Positions 38,128-46,973 of a stretch of 64,000 nucleotides of DNA are shown piece after piece (position 1 is the stretch's first letter; every line of letters begins with the position of its first letter). The notes beneath the pieces are model-generated. The model was not told the DNA's origin. It saw nothing but the letters and a program-made list of their open reading frames with translations, and did no database searches. Source of the DNA: Teredinibacter haidensis (GTDB lineage Bacteria > Pseudomonadota > Gammaproteobacteria > Pseudomonadales > Cellvibrionaceae); contig NZ_CP060084.1 of the NCBI RefSeq assembly GCF_014211975.1, positions 434,001 through 498,000 on the forward strand, given 5' to 3'. The position numbers and the translations under genes are program-made.

Positions 38128-39789
38128 ATGGGGGATAAAGTGTCATCTATCACTACAGCAGAAGACAGAACAGCAAAACTCGCCATTGGTGAAAAACTCG
38201 GTTATGGCTTTGGCGATTTCGGTTTTAATTTGTACTGGACCACCATCGCCTCGTTTCTTGCCGCGTTTTATACGGATGTTTTTGGTATTTCCGCTGCAGC
38301 TGCGGGCACCATGCTGTTAACCACTAAAATTGTCGACGCCTGCACCGATCCTTTAATGGGTGCTGTCGCGGATAGAACGCGTACGCGCTTCGGACAATTT
38401 CGGCCGTTTTTATTGTGGGCGGCTTTACCCATGGCCGGCGCGGCCGTTCTCACTTTCAGTACGCCAGATTTAAACGCGTCGGGTAAAGTGATTTATGCGT
38501 ATATCACTTATACATTAATGATGATGATGTATACCGTGTTGAGTACGCCGTACTCGGCGCTTTCCGGCGTAATGACTGCGCGCAGCCAGGAGCGAACATC
38601 TCTAATCAGTATTCGTTTTATCTTTGCGTTTAGTGCGGGTTTTTGCGTTAATTATTTTACTTTAGATATTGTTAACGCTCTGGGTGCCGGCGATGACTCC
38701 AAGGGATGGCAGTTGACCATGGGGCTTTATGGTATTGCTGCAGCCATTATTTTCGCGATTACCTTTTTAGCAACGAAAGAACGTATCTCTCCACCAGCGG
38801 AGCAGCGCACTCACCCTATTGCCGATATTAAAGATCTAATTGCCAATCGGCCGTGGTTAATACTATTTGTTCTTTCCATGATTATTATGATGACCATTAC
38901 CATGCGTGGTGGTTCGGCGTATTACTATTTCACGTATTTTCTTGAACGTCCTGATCTATTGGGTGTATATCTTGGTTTACAGATGGCGGCATATGCTGTG
39001 GGGGCCGCCTGCGCACCGCTGATGACAAAGTTTCTTGATAAAACACGTTTGCTGATGCTGTTAATGGTTATTGTCGGTAGTTTGTCGGTTATATTTACTT
39101 TTGTTCCTAAACCCGATCTCAACGGTGTGAGAACTATTCAAGCGAATGAAAACGTCACGCTTCAAGCCAGTGAGTTGGTGGATCTCAGTGGTGCGAGTGA
39201 GGTGCAATACCAGTGGCAGGAACACCAAAGATCTTGGTGGATTTTTACTGATCGTGTTGCGATAGCGGGTGAGAGGTCTGCATCTGCAGTGTTTACGGCA
39301 GAGGAAGATCTGGTGGTGAGCATCCTGGTTACTTACAAGAATCAATCCGGCGAATTACAATTGGTCGATAGTGGAACTTTACCGAGTGAAATCTGGATGA
39401 TGTTTTTGCTGTGTGTGTTGATCAGTTTAGCCTTGGGGCCTAAATCACCGCTTACCTGGTCTATGTATGCAGATAGTGCCGACTACAACGAATGGAAAAC
39501 GGGCCGCCGCGCAACGGCGATGACTTTTTCTGCTGCGACCTTCTCCCAGAAACTGGGCGGGGCATTAGGTTCGGCTGGAATGTTATGGGTTTTGGCTGCT
39601 TTCGGTTATGCGGCGAAGGAAGCTCAATCTGATGCATCGCAGTTTGGCATCGTTTTGCTGCAAACAGCGGTTCCGGGTTTCTTCGCGTTAATTGCGGTGT
39701 TTGTGGCTAAATTTTATACGTTGACCGGGGCTCAGCTGGAAACGATTCAGGTGGATTTAAAAGAAAGGCAGGCGGCGGCTGAAAATTAG
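38128..39789 (+). CDS. GPH-type sugar:cation symporter with a large extra loop
   Basis: 553 residues, about 12 membrane segments. GYGFGDFGFNLYWTTIASF and DACTDPLMGAVADRTRTRFG are the marks of the glycoside-pentoside-hexuronide family. Between membrane segments, near residues 328-420, sits a polar insert of ~90 residues (LNGVRTIQANENVTL ... QYQWQEHQRSWW) with a beta-sandwich look, unusual for the family. Downstream of the regulator and upstream of GH94, it should carry cellobionate or a related sugar acid. GTG 38140 is a rival start, with GGGGGA just before it. Confidence 0.85.
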   Translation: MGDKVSSITTAEDRTAKLAIGEKLGYGFGDFGFNLYWTTIASFLAAFYTDVFGISAAAAGTMLLTTKIVDACTDPLMGAVADRTRTRFGQFRPFLLWAALPMAGAAVLTFSTPDLNASGKVIYAYITYTLMMMMYTVLSTPYSALSGVMTARSQERTSLISIRFIFAFSAGFCVNYFTLDIVNALGAGDDSKGWQLTMGLYGIAAAIIFAITFLATKERISPPAEQRTHPIADIKDLIANRPWLILFVLSMIIMMTITMRGGSAYYYFTYFLERPDLLGVYLGLQMAAYAVGAACAPLMTKFLDKTRLLMLLMVIVGSLSVIFTFVPKPDLNGVRTIQANENVTLQASELVDLSGASEVQYQWQEHQRSWWIFTDRVAIAGERSASAVFTAEEDLVVSILVTYKNQSGELQLVDSGTLPSEIWMMFLLCVLISLALGPKSPLTWSMYADSADYNEWKTGRRATAMTFSAATFSQKLGGALGSAGMLWVLAAFGYAAKEAQSDASQFGIVLLQTAVPGFFALIAVFVAKFYTLTGAQLETIQVDLKERQAAAEN

Positions 39790-39864
39790 TCGATCAGGTT
39801 GATGACTGCGAGACACTTTCTACCCTCTTAGGGTAAGTCTTTCAAGTTCGCATTAACAAGCCCC

Positions 39865-39904
39865 TTTAAAGCCGTCAATTTCTCCCGTAATTGGCGGCTT
39901 TAAA
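39865..39904 (+). terminator. Long hairpin between symporter and GH94 genes
   Basis: TTTAAAGCCGTCAATT (39865-39880) and AATTGGCGGCTTTAAA (39889-39904) pair over 16 positions with one T-G wobble and an 8-base loop. The T-run is only three, so it may attenuate or protect the upstream mRNA end rather than fully terminate. The 312-bp gap holds no gene. Confidence 0.55.
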
Positions 39905-40101
39905 ACATTCCCCCCATTCTGAACGTTTAGCGATCACTAGTAATAGGATTGCTGGAATACACTTTTACGACCACGCTGGGGAGTGGCTTCTGAGACTCGC
40001 GACCACTGCTTTGCGTTTTGCCGCAGAAGCGATTCATTCTTTTATTTGGACTGGGATTGAACTCCCGACTTACCTAAAACTGATTTTAATTGGATTATTC
40101 A

Positions 40102-42462
40102 ATGCTAAAACTCTCCTCAAAAGGTGATCGTTGCGATTTGTTAACGCCGACAGCGATGCCCCATTCAGCGGGCTTTTTGTGGAATCAACAAATGATGATT
40201 CACGTTAATTGCCGTGGTTATGCCATTGCGCAATTTATGCAGCCCGAACCCTCAAAATATACATATCAGCCAGTGATTGAAGGCAAAATATTTATGCTGC
40301 CGGAGCAGCCTTTTTTTGCGCATTCGCCGGGCCGCTTCTTTTACATAAAAGATGAAGAAACCGGTGAGTTGTTTTCTGCACCCTTCGAGCCGACAAAGGT
40401 CAAGCCAGAGAAGTTTGTATTTTCTGTTGGTAAAAATGATATTCGTTGGACGGTGGAACATCTGGGGATTGAAGTAACTCTAGAGTTAAGCATCCCCGCC
40501 GATGACGTCGTCGAACTGTGGCAGCTAAGGGTAAAAAATAAATCCGCTCGCGCGCGTAAGATCAGTGTCTACCCCTATGTGCCTTTCGGTTTTATGAGCT
40601 GGATGAACCAGTCTGCACAATATCGAGAGGATCTAGGTGGAATTATTGGTAATTGTGTGACGCCTTATCAGAAGCTGGATGATTATTTTCTAAATAAAAA
40701 CCTAAAGGATAAAACCTACTTTTTACACGAGCGAACACCTGTTGCCTATGAGGCCTCTCGGGATGCCTTTGAAGGTGAGGGCGGTATTCACAATCCGATA
40801 GGTACGCAGCAGGAGGTGTTGGGAAATGGGGATGCGCTTTATGAAACGCCTGCCGCTATATTGCAGTACCGTCTGAACCTCGAACAAGATCAATCGGAAG
40901 ACTACCGGTTTTTATTGGGGCCTGCCTTTGACGACGCGGACGTTCGTCGTGTTCGCGAGATCTACTTTGGCGATAGAAATTTTGCAAAAACCAAAGCTGA
41001 TTATGCGGCTTATATAGCTAAGGGAAAGGGTGTTCTTCACATTGAAACGCCAGACAAGCACTTCGATAACTTTATAAATACCTGGTTGCCCCGGCAGGTG
41101 TTTTATCACGGGGATGTCAATCGCCTGTCCACCGATCCGCAAACGCGTAATTATTTACAGGACAGTATGGGTATGAGTTACATCAAGCCCGAGGTGACAA
41201 AAAACGCCTTTCTTTGGGCCTTGGCGCAACAGGAGGAGAGCGGCGCAATGCCCGATGGTGTCTTGCTGCGTGAGGATGCCCAGCTGAAATACATTAATCA
41301 AATTCCTCATACCGATCATTGCGTCTGGTTGCCGGTCTGCCTGCAGGCCTATCTGAACGAAACCAATGACTACGCTTTTCTGGACGCGCTGGTTAAGGAT
41401 TGGAAGGGCGACACGGTGCTGAGCGTTTTCGTGCGAATTTCGGCTGCTATGCGTTGGTTGTTGAATGACCGCGATGAGCGAGGTTTAAACTATATTGCAC
41501 AGGGTGACTGGAACGATCCCATGAATATGGTTGGTTATAAGGGCAAGGGGGTTTCCGGCTGGTTGTCGGTGGCAACCGCTTACGCCTTAAATTTATGGGC
41601 GGAGGTGTGCGAACAGGTTGGTGCGCTCGAGGATGCCGATGAATTTCGTGCGGGTGCAGATGATATCAATGATGCTGTTAATAAGCATGTTTGGGATGGT
41701 GATTGGTACGGCCGAGGTATTACTGACGACGGTGTGGTGTTTGGGGTTTCCAGCGATAAAGAGGGACGAATTTTTCTTAACCCACAAAGTTGGGCATTAA
41801 TGGCGGGTACTCCAGATGAAGATCAAGCCCGGAAAATCTTAAAAGCTATTGATGAACAGCTAGACACACCCTACGGGGTAATGTTGTTGGCACCGGCCTA
41901 TACATCTATGCGTGATGATGTCGGTCGTTTGACTCAAAAACACGCCGGGGCGGCGGAGAATGGTTCAATTTACAATCACGCTGCGGCATTTTATGCCTGG
42001 AGTTTGTGCTGCATTGGCGATGCTGGCCGCGCCTTTGACGTGATCCGAAAAATGATATCGGGGCCGGATGAGGCGGACTATCTTCAGCGTGGTCAATTAC
42101 CGGTCAATATTCCCAATTATTACCGCGGTGCTTATTATCAGCATCCTCGTACAGCGGGACGCTCAAGCCAGTTGTTTAACACCGGTACGGTTTCATGGGT
42201 ATATCGCTCGGTGGTGGAAGGCATTTTTGGTTTGGTGGGTACCAGAGACGGTTTGGCCGTAAAGCCACTGCTGCCTGAAGGCTGGGCACAGGCGAGTGCT
42301 ACTCGAGAGTTTCGGGGCGCCACATTTAACGTGAATTACCAGCGGGTTGAAGATGTTACTGCGATCTCTATTGAGGTTGATGGGCAGCCTTTGAGTGGTG
42401 CTGTGATCTGTGCGATTTCTCCCGGCAGCGTCTACCGGGTAGACGTCAAACTCCCCCTTTAA
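40102..42462 (+). CDS. Cellobionic acid phosphorylase (GH94)
   Basis: 786 residues. Converts cellobionate and phosphate to glucose-1-phosphate and gluconate in the cytoplasm. The catalytic acid is the Asp at 472 in GDWND. Gln190 (TPYQKLD), Arg609 and Lys613 (GRLTQKHAG) are present; from memory, these are the three residues reported to bind the acid's carboxylate in the Saccharophagus degradans enzyme, at identical numbers when ATG 40102 is used, which also supports this start. HAGAAENGSIYNHA is a GH94 phosphate-site motif. Neighbouring gluconokinase uses the gluconate product. Confidence 0.92.
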   Translation: MLKLSSKGDRCDLLTPTAMPHSAGFLWNQQMMIHVNCRGYAIAQFMQPEPSKYTYQPVIEGKIFMLPEQPFFAHSPGRFFYIKDEETGELFSAPFEPTKVKPEKFVFSVGKNDIRWTVEHLGIEVTLELSIPADDVVELWQLRVKNKSARARKISVYPYVPFGFMSWMNQSAQYREDLGGIIGNCVTPYQKLDDYFLNKNLKDKTYFLHERTPVAYEASRDAFEGEGGIHNPIGTQQEVLGNGDALYETPAAILQYRLNLEQDQSEDYRFLLGPAFDDADVRRVREIYFGDRNFAKTKADYAAYIAKGKGVLHIETPDKHFDNFINTWLPRQVFYHGDVNRLSTDPQTRNYLQDSMGMSYIKPEVTKNAFLWALAQQEESGAMPDGVLLREDAQLKYINQIPHTDHCVWLPVCLQAYLNETNDYAFLDALVKDWKGDTVLSVFVRISAAMRWLLNDRDERGLNYIAQGDWNDPMNMVGYKGKGVSGWLSVATAYALNLWAEVCEQVGALEDADEFRAGADDINDAVNKHVWDGDWYGRGITDDGVVFGVSSDKEGRIFLNPQSWALMAGTPDEDQARKILKAIDEQLDTPYGVMLLAPAYTSMRDDVGRLTQKHAGAAENGSIYNHAAAFYAWSLCCIGDAGRAFDVIRKMISGPDEADYLQRGQLPVNIPNYYRGAYYQHPRTAGRSSQLFNTGTVSWVYRSVVEGIFGLVGTRDGLAVKPLLPEGWAQASATREFRGATFNVNYQRVEDVTAISIEVDGQPLSGAVICAISPGSVYRVDVKLPL

Positions 42463-42547
42463 GGCCAGGTAAACTGTGGTGGGCTCCCTTGAACCCACCA
42501 CAGAAAAGCTCAATAATGGCGGTCTAATAACAAAGTAGAGTTTCCTT

Positions 42548-43837
42548 TTGAATTCACCTCCAGCGCCTCCCAAAGACTCACTGTCGCCTACAGCGTTATT
42601 TTACCTGCTGGTTTTGGCCGTCCTTCTAATGGGGTTCAATGCGATGAGCCATCTTAGTGGTGGTATCGGAGATGAAGATGTTCATCGGTACCAGATTAAC
42701 TGGTTCATTAATGGGCGCTACGAAATTTTCAAATATGTCACCATGTTGCCTTTTTATCATGCCGTGGTGGCGTTTTTCGGTAAAGTCACGGGTCTAACCT
42801 CACTCGATGGTTTACGCTTTGTGCATATGGCTATATCGGCAAGCGTAATTCCTGCCATGGTTGCCCTTGTGCGTTGCTTTTATCCAACGGAAGCACTTTC
42901 TCGCACGCTTCTGCTTGTTTTTGTTCCTTTTCTTTTCCCGCTATTTTTTTTGACCTACACCGATCTTGTGTCGCTTATGTTCGTTCTGTTTATGGTTGAG
43001 CGGGCGTGGAAAGAACACTACGTGTGGTCGGCAGTGTTAGCCCTATTTGCTGTTGTTGTTCGCCAGCCAAACATTATTTGGGTAGCGTTTACTGCTTGTC
43101 TGGTGGTGCTGAATACGGCGAAGGAGATGGGAGTTGGGTTTTGCGTTAAGGGTAGTGACGGGAATACTGGTTTACTTGATTGGGATTTTCTAATCCGAGT
43201 TCTGCAGCGAACGTGTTTCTATGGCGTTGTCTTTGCCTTGTTTTTGGCGTTTGTGGTTTGGAATGGCGGCGTTGCGGTTGGTGATGCCGAACAGCATCCC
43301 ATTTCCTTTAATTTGTCTAATCTGTATTTTTTCCTATTGGTAGCCTTTGTGTTGTTTTTGCCATTTAATGTAGAGCAGCTGGCAAATATCAAACGACTGC
43401 TGATGGCGAATTGGTGGATTCTGCCGCTGCTGTTAGTGCTATTCGTTGTTTATTTTTATACCTATGAGCACCCTCACAAATACAATACGGCAGCATTAAA
43501 GTTTTATCGTCACAACTTGTTTATTCATTACACTTGTGATTATTTACCTTGGCGAATTCTTAGTTTTATCCCTATGGCCTGGATGGGTTTAAGTTTTGTT
43601 ACGTCCATCCGCACATCTGATTATGCTCCCGTATTGTTGTTAATGTTGCCTTTTGCGTTGCTTTCTTTTGTGCCCTTGCCATTAATTGAGCAGCGCTATT
43701 ATGTGGTTGCTCTAACCTTGTTTTTAGCGTTGAGACCGAAAATGTCGTCGTTAAGCACAGGGATTACGCTATGGTCCTTTGTCGCGATTTGCGCGTACGT
43801 TATGTTCAATATTACACGTAAAGTATTTTTCCTATAA
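42548..43837 (+). CDS. ALG10/DIE2-like GT-C glucosyltransferase
   Basis: 429 residues, about 10-12 membrane helices. It follows eukaryotic ALG10 (dolichyl-P-glucose glucosyltransferase) through the whole length: DEDVHRYQINWFINGRY near residue 42 (ALG10: DE-H--Q----G-W), FFLTYTDLVSLMFVL (YYLFYTD), VVRQPNIIWVAF (FRQTNIIW), VWNGGVAVGDAEQHPISFNL (WN--I--GD---H), HPHKYNTAALKFYRHNLF and PLPLIEQRYYVVAL (P-PL-E-RYY). These comparisons are from memory of the yeast protein. TTG 42548 is an unusual start; later ATGs would cut the first helix. First of four glycosylation genes. Confidence 0.75.
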   Translation: MNSPPAPPKDSLSPTALFYLLVLAVLLMGFNAMSHLSGGIGDEDVHRYQINWFINGRYEIFKYVTMLPFYHAVVAFFGKVTGLTSLDGLRFVHMAISASVIPAMVALVRCFYPTEALSRTLLLVFVPFLFPLFFLTYTDLVSLMFVLFMVERAWKEHYVWSAVLALFAVVVRQPNIIWVAFTACLVVLNTAKEMGVGFCVKGSDGNTGLLDWDFLIRVLQRTCFYGVVFALFLAFVVWNGGVAVGDAEQHPISFNLSNLYFFLLVAFVLFLPFNVEQLANIKRLLMANWWILPLLLVLFVVYFYTYEHPHKYNTAALKFYRHNLFIHYTCDYLPWRILSFIPMAWMGLSFVTSIRTSDYAPVLLLMLPFALLSFVPLPLIEQRYYVVALTLFLALRPKMSSLSTGITLWSFVAICAYVMFNITRKVFFL

Positions 43838-43856
43838 ACAAACAGTTAGTGGTCTT

Positions 43857-45974
43857 ATGTACGGCATATATTTAATTTTCACTATCGTATTTTTATGGTT
43901 TTGTGTGACAGGGGGCACTTTACTTGCCTACCGATATTGTCCGCATTTGCATTTGGCTCGCAGTTTAAGTCTTATCTTGTTTGTGTTGTTGGTATTTTTT
44001 ATTGAGCATTTCTTCGGCTTGGGTCGCCTGAATGCAGCGTTGCCAGTGCTTATGGGGATTTCGGCCTGGTTGTTCTGGAAAAACCGCGAGCTTGTTCGAT
44101 CCAGAGAGTTTATCGTTTCCGAGACCGTTTTTATTGCTGCTTTTATGTACGCTTTTGTGTGGCGTTTTTCGTTTCCTTCGATAACCCCGTCTTCAGAGCG
44201 GCTAACCGACCTCTTCTTTATTACCAATTATCTTCAGGGGGTAACACTCCCGCCGGTGGATAATTGGAACCCACCGCATTTGTTCGATTACTACTATGCC
44301 TTTCAGCATTATGCCGCCGCGTTAATGGGCCGCATTTTTAATATGAGCCCCGGTGAAAGCTATAATTATGCTTTTGCGCTTTTGGGAGCTTTGCCGATTA
44401 CGCTTGTTGTCTTTGTGGGGCAGCGCGTTTTTCAGCAGCTGGAGATGCCAAGGTACAAGCGTATTGGCTTGACGCTGCTATTAGCGCTTTCGATCCTATT
44501 TGGAGGGAATGGTTTTTCTCCAGTATTGGGAGTGGTCTACAAGGCGCCGGAATACGGTAGTTTCGTGAAGCCGGGTACGTCCGGTGGCACCGAAAAAAGA
44601 GCCATTGAGCGTTATCATTCGGCTCTGGCGAATCAGAGCCGCGATTTAATTATTGGTGCTGCGCGTTATATTGGCAGCGATAGAGATACATCCCTGCGGG
44701 GGAATGCGTCGGTGAATCAATCGGTTGGCAAACTATTGCTGCCCGACACCCCTAAGCCTGCCAAGGGGAAGAAATTAGTTTTGCCCTCGGAAAATTTGGG
44801 CTACCAGTATTTTTTGGGTGATTATCATCCTACATTGGGCGGCTTCTTTCTGTTAACGCTTGGTTTAGGGCTTATCTTTTCCATGCGTTTTACCGGTGCT
44901 GCGGCGAAGGGTGAGGAGCCCTGGGGCAAGCTCAGCCAGGCGGCATTGACTCTGTGCGTGCCTGTTATGATGATTACTAATACCTGGACTTTGCCACTTC
45001 TCGTGGTGCTAATCTCCGTCTGGGTTTTATATCGTGTTTGGTTCAGACAACCCGTTTATTGGTTGTGGCTAATCGGTGGTGGGGTTGTTGGAACGTTTTT
45101 GATATACCCCTTTATGACAGGTTTTCTTACCAGCACTTTATCGACACCGGTTGCCTGGGTGTCGGCCGACATGCGCACCCCATTTTCTCGCTTTCTTGTT
45201 TTACAGTGGCCGGTACTGTTATTGATTGCTTTTGGCTTGTGGGAGGGGCGTAAGCGGCCCTTGGCTTGGTTCTTCAGTGGTTTATGGCTGTTATTGCTGA
45301 TTGTTTCGGAATTGATTTATATCGATGATCCGACGGCAGAGCACTTTAGCCGAACCAATAGCGTTATGAAGTGGTGGGGCTGGATTCAGGTTGGTGCTTT
45401 CGTTTCTCTCGGTGGCCTGTTAATGGGGTCAACTATAAAGTGGGTGCGCTGGGCGTCCGTGGCCGTACTGTTAGTGGTCACCTTTAGCGCGGGTTTTGAA
45501 TTGCAGCGCTATTGGAGACACTCAGGCAAATACAATGCGGGTCATCTTGAGGGGCACTATTGGTACACTAATAACGCAACTAATCGACAGATGTTTGAAT
45601 ATCTGGAGGCTGCCCCCGCAGGGATTGTGCTCGAACCGATTCTGGATAACGCATACAGCAATACCAGTATGTACGGTATTTTCAGCGGTAAGCCGGTTTT
45701 GCTGGGTTGGCCCTCCCATTTGCGTACCTGGCATGGTAGTGTTCCTCGAATATGGGTTTTAAAAGATGAAATTGATCAATTTTATAAAGCTGAAAAAGTA
45801 GATACGTTGCCCTGGCTGAACAGTAACAACGTACGCTATATCGTATTTGGTCCCAAAAGTGATAATAAAAAATTCGAGGCAATACATAATAAAATTAAAT
45901 CCGAGTATGCTTGGCATGAGTATGAACATTCACGTCGACGTCATACGGGAATTTGGGTAAAGGTTAGCCCTTAA
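43857..45974 (+). CDS. DUF2298 (YYY-motif) GT-C-like membrane protein
   Basis: 705 residues, many membrane helices. NWNPPHLFDYYYAFQHYAAA near residue 136 matches the N-W-P---DYYY signature of DUF2298/Chlor_Arch_YYY proteins. Later come QYFLGDYHPTLGGFF and a region SELIYIDDPTAEHFSRTNSV like the E-Y--D------R-NT- motif of the family. A soluble part closes the protein (TSMYGIFSGKPVLLGWPSH). The family is mainly from Chloroflexi and archaea. ATG 43857 is chosen, 19 bp after the ALG10-like gene. Confidence 0.8.
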   Translation: MYGIYLIFTIVFLWFCVTGGTLLAYRYCPHLHLARSLSLILFVLLVFFIEHFFGLGRLNAALPVLMGISAWLFWKNRELVRSREFIVSETVFIAAFMYAFVWRFSFPSITPSSERLTDLFFITNYLQGVTLPPVDNWNPPHLFDYYYAFQHYAAALMGRIFNMSPGESYNYAFALLGALPITLVVFVGQRVFQQLEMPRYKRIGLTLLLALSILFGGNGFSPVLGVVYKAPEYGSFVKPGTSGGTEKRAIERYHSALANQSRDLIIGAARYIGSDRDTSLRGNASVNQSVGKLLLPDTPKPAKGKKLVLPSENLGYQYFLGDYHPTLGGFFLLTLGLGLIFSMRFTGAAAKGEEPWGKLSQAALTLCVPVMMITNTWTLPLLVVLISVWVLYRVWFRQPVYWLWLIGGGVVGTFLIYPFMTGFLTSTLSTPVAWVSADMRTPFSRFLVLQWPVLLLIAFGLWEGRKRPLAWFFSGLWLLLLIVSELIYIDDPTAEHFSRTNSVMKWWGWIQVGAFVSLGGLLMGSTIKWVRWASVAVLLVVTFSAGFELQRYWRHSGKYNAGHLEGHYWYTNNATNRQMFEYLEAAPAGIVLEPILDNAYSNTSMYGIFSGKPVLLGWPSHLRTWHGSVPRIWVLKDEIDQFYKAEKVDTLPWLNSNNVRYIVFGPKSDNKKFEAIHNKIKSEYAWHEYEHSRRRHTGIWVKVSP

Positions 45975-46004
45975 ATTTTGCAACATTAAACAAAGGTGAC
46001 GTCG

Positions 46005-46967
46005 ATGACTGGCAACAATGTGACAGGTAACAAAAAGAATAAAAAACTGTCTTTATTGGTTCCTATGTACAATGAATCCAGTGTTATTCCTGTATTCTTT
46101 GAAACGGTATTGAAGGTGTTGGAAAATCTTAGCTACGATTTGGAAATTGTATGTGTTAATGATGGCTCCACCGACAATACTTTAGAGTTGTTGAAGGCGT
46201 ATGCGGCCAAAGATGAGCGTATCAAAGTTGTTTCCTTTTCGCGTAATTTTGGCAAAGAACCCGCTATGACAGCTGCGCTGGATTACGCTACAGGCGATGC
46301 CATAATTCCTATAGACGCCGATCTGCAGGATCCCCCTGAGCTTATTTTAGAAATGTTGGCCAAGTGGGAGCAAGGCTTCAATGTGGTGTTTGCTCGCCGC
46401 TCCTCCCGCGATGCGGACAGTGTGCTGAAACGCAGTACCGCCATTTGGTTTTACACCCTATTTAATAAAATGAGCGACACCTACATTCCGTCCAATGTGG
46501 GTGATTACCGATTAATGGATCGCAAGGTGGTCGATGTTATTAAGCAGCTGCCGGAAAAAGACCGCTTTATGAAAGGCTTGTTCTGCTGGCCTGGATTCAA
46601 GAGTACAACGGTAGAGTTTGAGCGTCCAGAGCGCGCTGAAGGTGAAACCAAGTTCAATATGTGGAAGCTTTGGAATTTCGCTATCAGCGGAATTGCTTCT
46701 TTCAGTACTATGCCAATTCGACTGGGTATCTATCTGGGCTTAATGATCTCAGCAGCATCTTTTGTTTACGGTCTGTTTATTATTACCAAAACGCTGTTTA
46801 TGGGAATTGATGTTCCCGGCTACGCATCTATGATGGTTGCAGTGTTGTTCCTTGGTGGGATTCAGTTATTTTTCCTCGGTTTGCTCGGCGAGTATATTGG
46901 CCGTATCTATAAAGAAGTTAAAAATCGCCCCTTGTACGTGGTGGAAGAGTGGGTAGGCTTTGAGTAG
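46005..46967 (+). CDS. GtrB/DPM1-like polyprenyl-phosphate sugar transferase (GT2)
   Basis: 320 residues. GT-A domain with LSLLVPMYNESSVIPVFFE, CVNDGSTDNTL and IPIDADLQDPPELI, then a GDYRLMDRKVVD motif and two C-terminal membrane helices (residues ~235-300), the GtrB/ArnC/YfdH arrangement. It should make undecaprenyl-phosphate-glucose or a similar lipid sugar. ATG 46005 follows AAAGGTGA. It sits directly before the GtrA gene. Confidence 0.88.
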   Translation: MTGNNVTGNKKNKKLSLLVPMYNESSVIPVFFETVLKVLENLSYDLEIVCVNDGSTDNTLELLKAYAAKDERIKVVSFSRNFGKEPAMTAALDYATGDAIIPIDADLQDPPELILEMLAKWEQGFNVVFARRSSRDADSVLKRSTAIWFYTLFNKMSDTYIPSNVGDYRLMDRKVVDVIKQLPEKDRFMKGLFCWPGFKSTTVEFERPERAEGETKFNMWKLWNFAISGIASFSTMPIRLGIYLGLMISAASFVYGLFIITKTLFMGIDVPGYASMMVAVLFLGGIQLFFLGLLGEYIGRIYKEVKNRPLYVVEEWVGFE

Positions 46968-46973
46968 GTTGCG

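Noticed and set aside
40048..40070. tRNA T-arm-like sequence (GGGATTGAACTCCCGA) on the minus strand
   Set aside because: The T-stem bases do not pair in the required register and no acceptor, D-arm or anticodon arm is found around it.
43779..43856. Upstream extension of the DUF2298 frame overlapping the ALG10-like gene
   Set aside because: The extra 26 residues overlap another gene and have no ribosome site; ATG 43857 begins directly at the first membrane helix.
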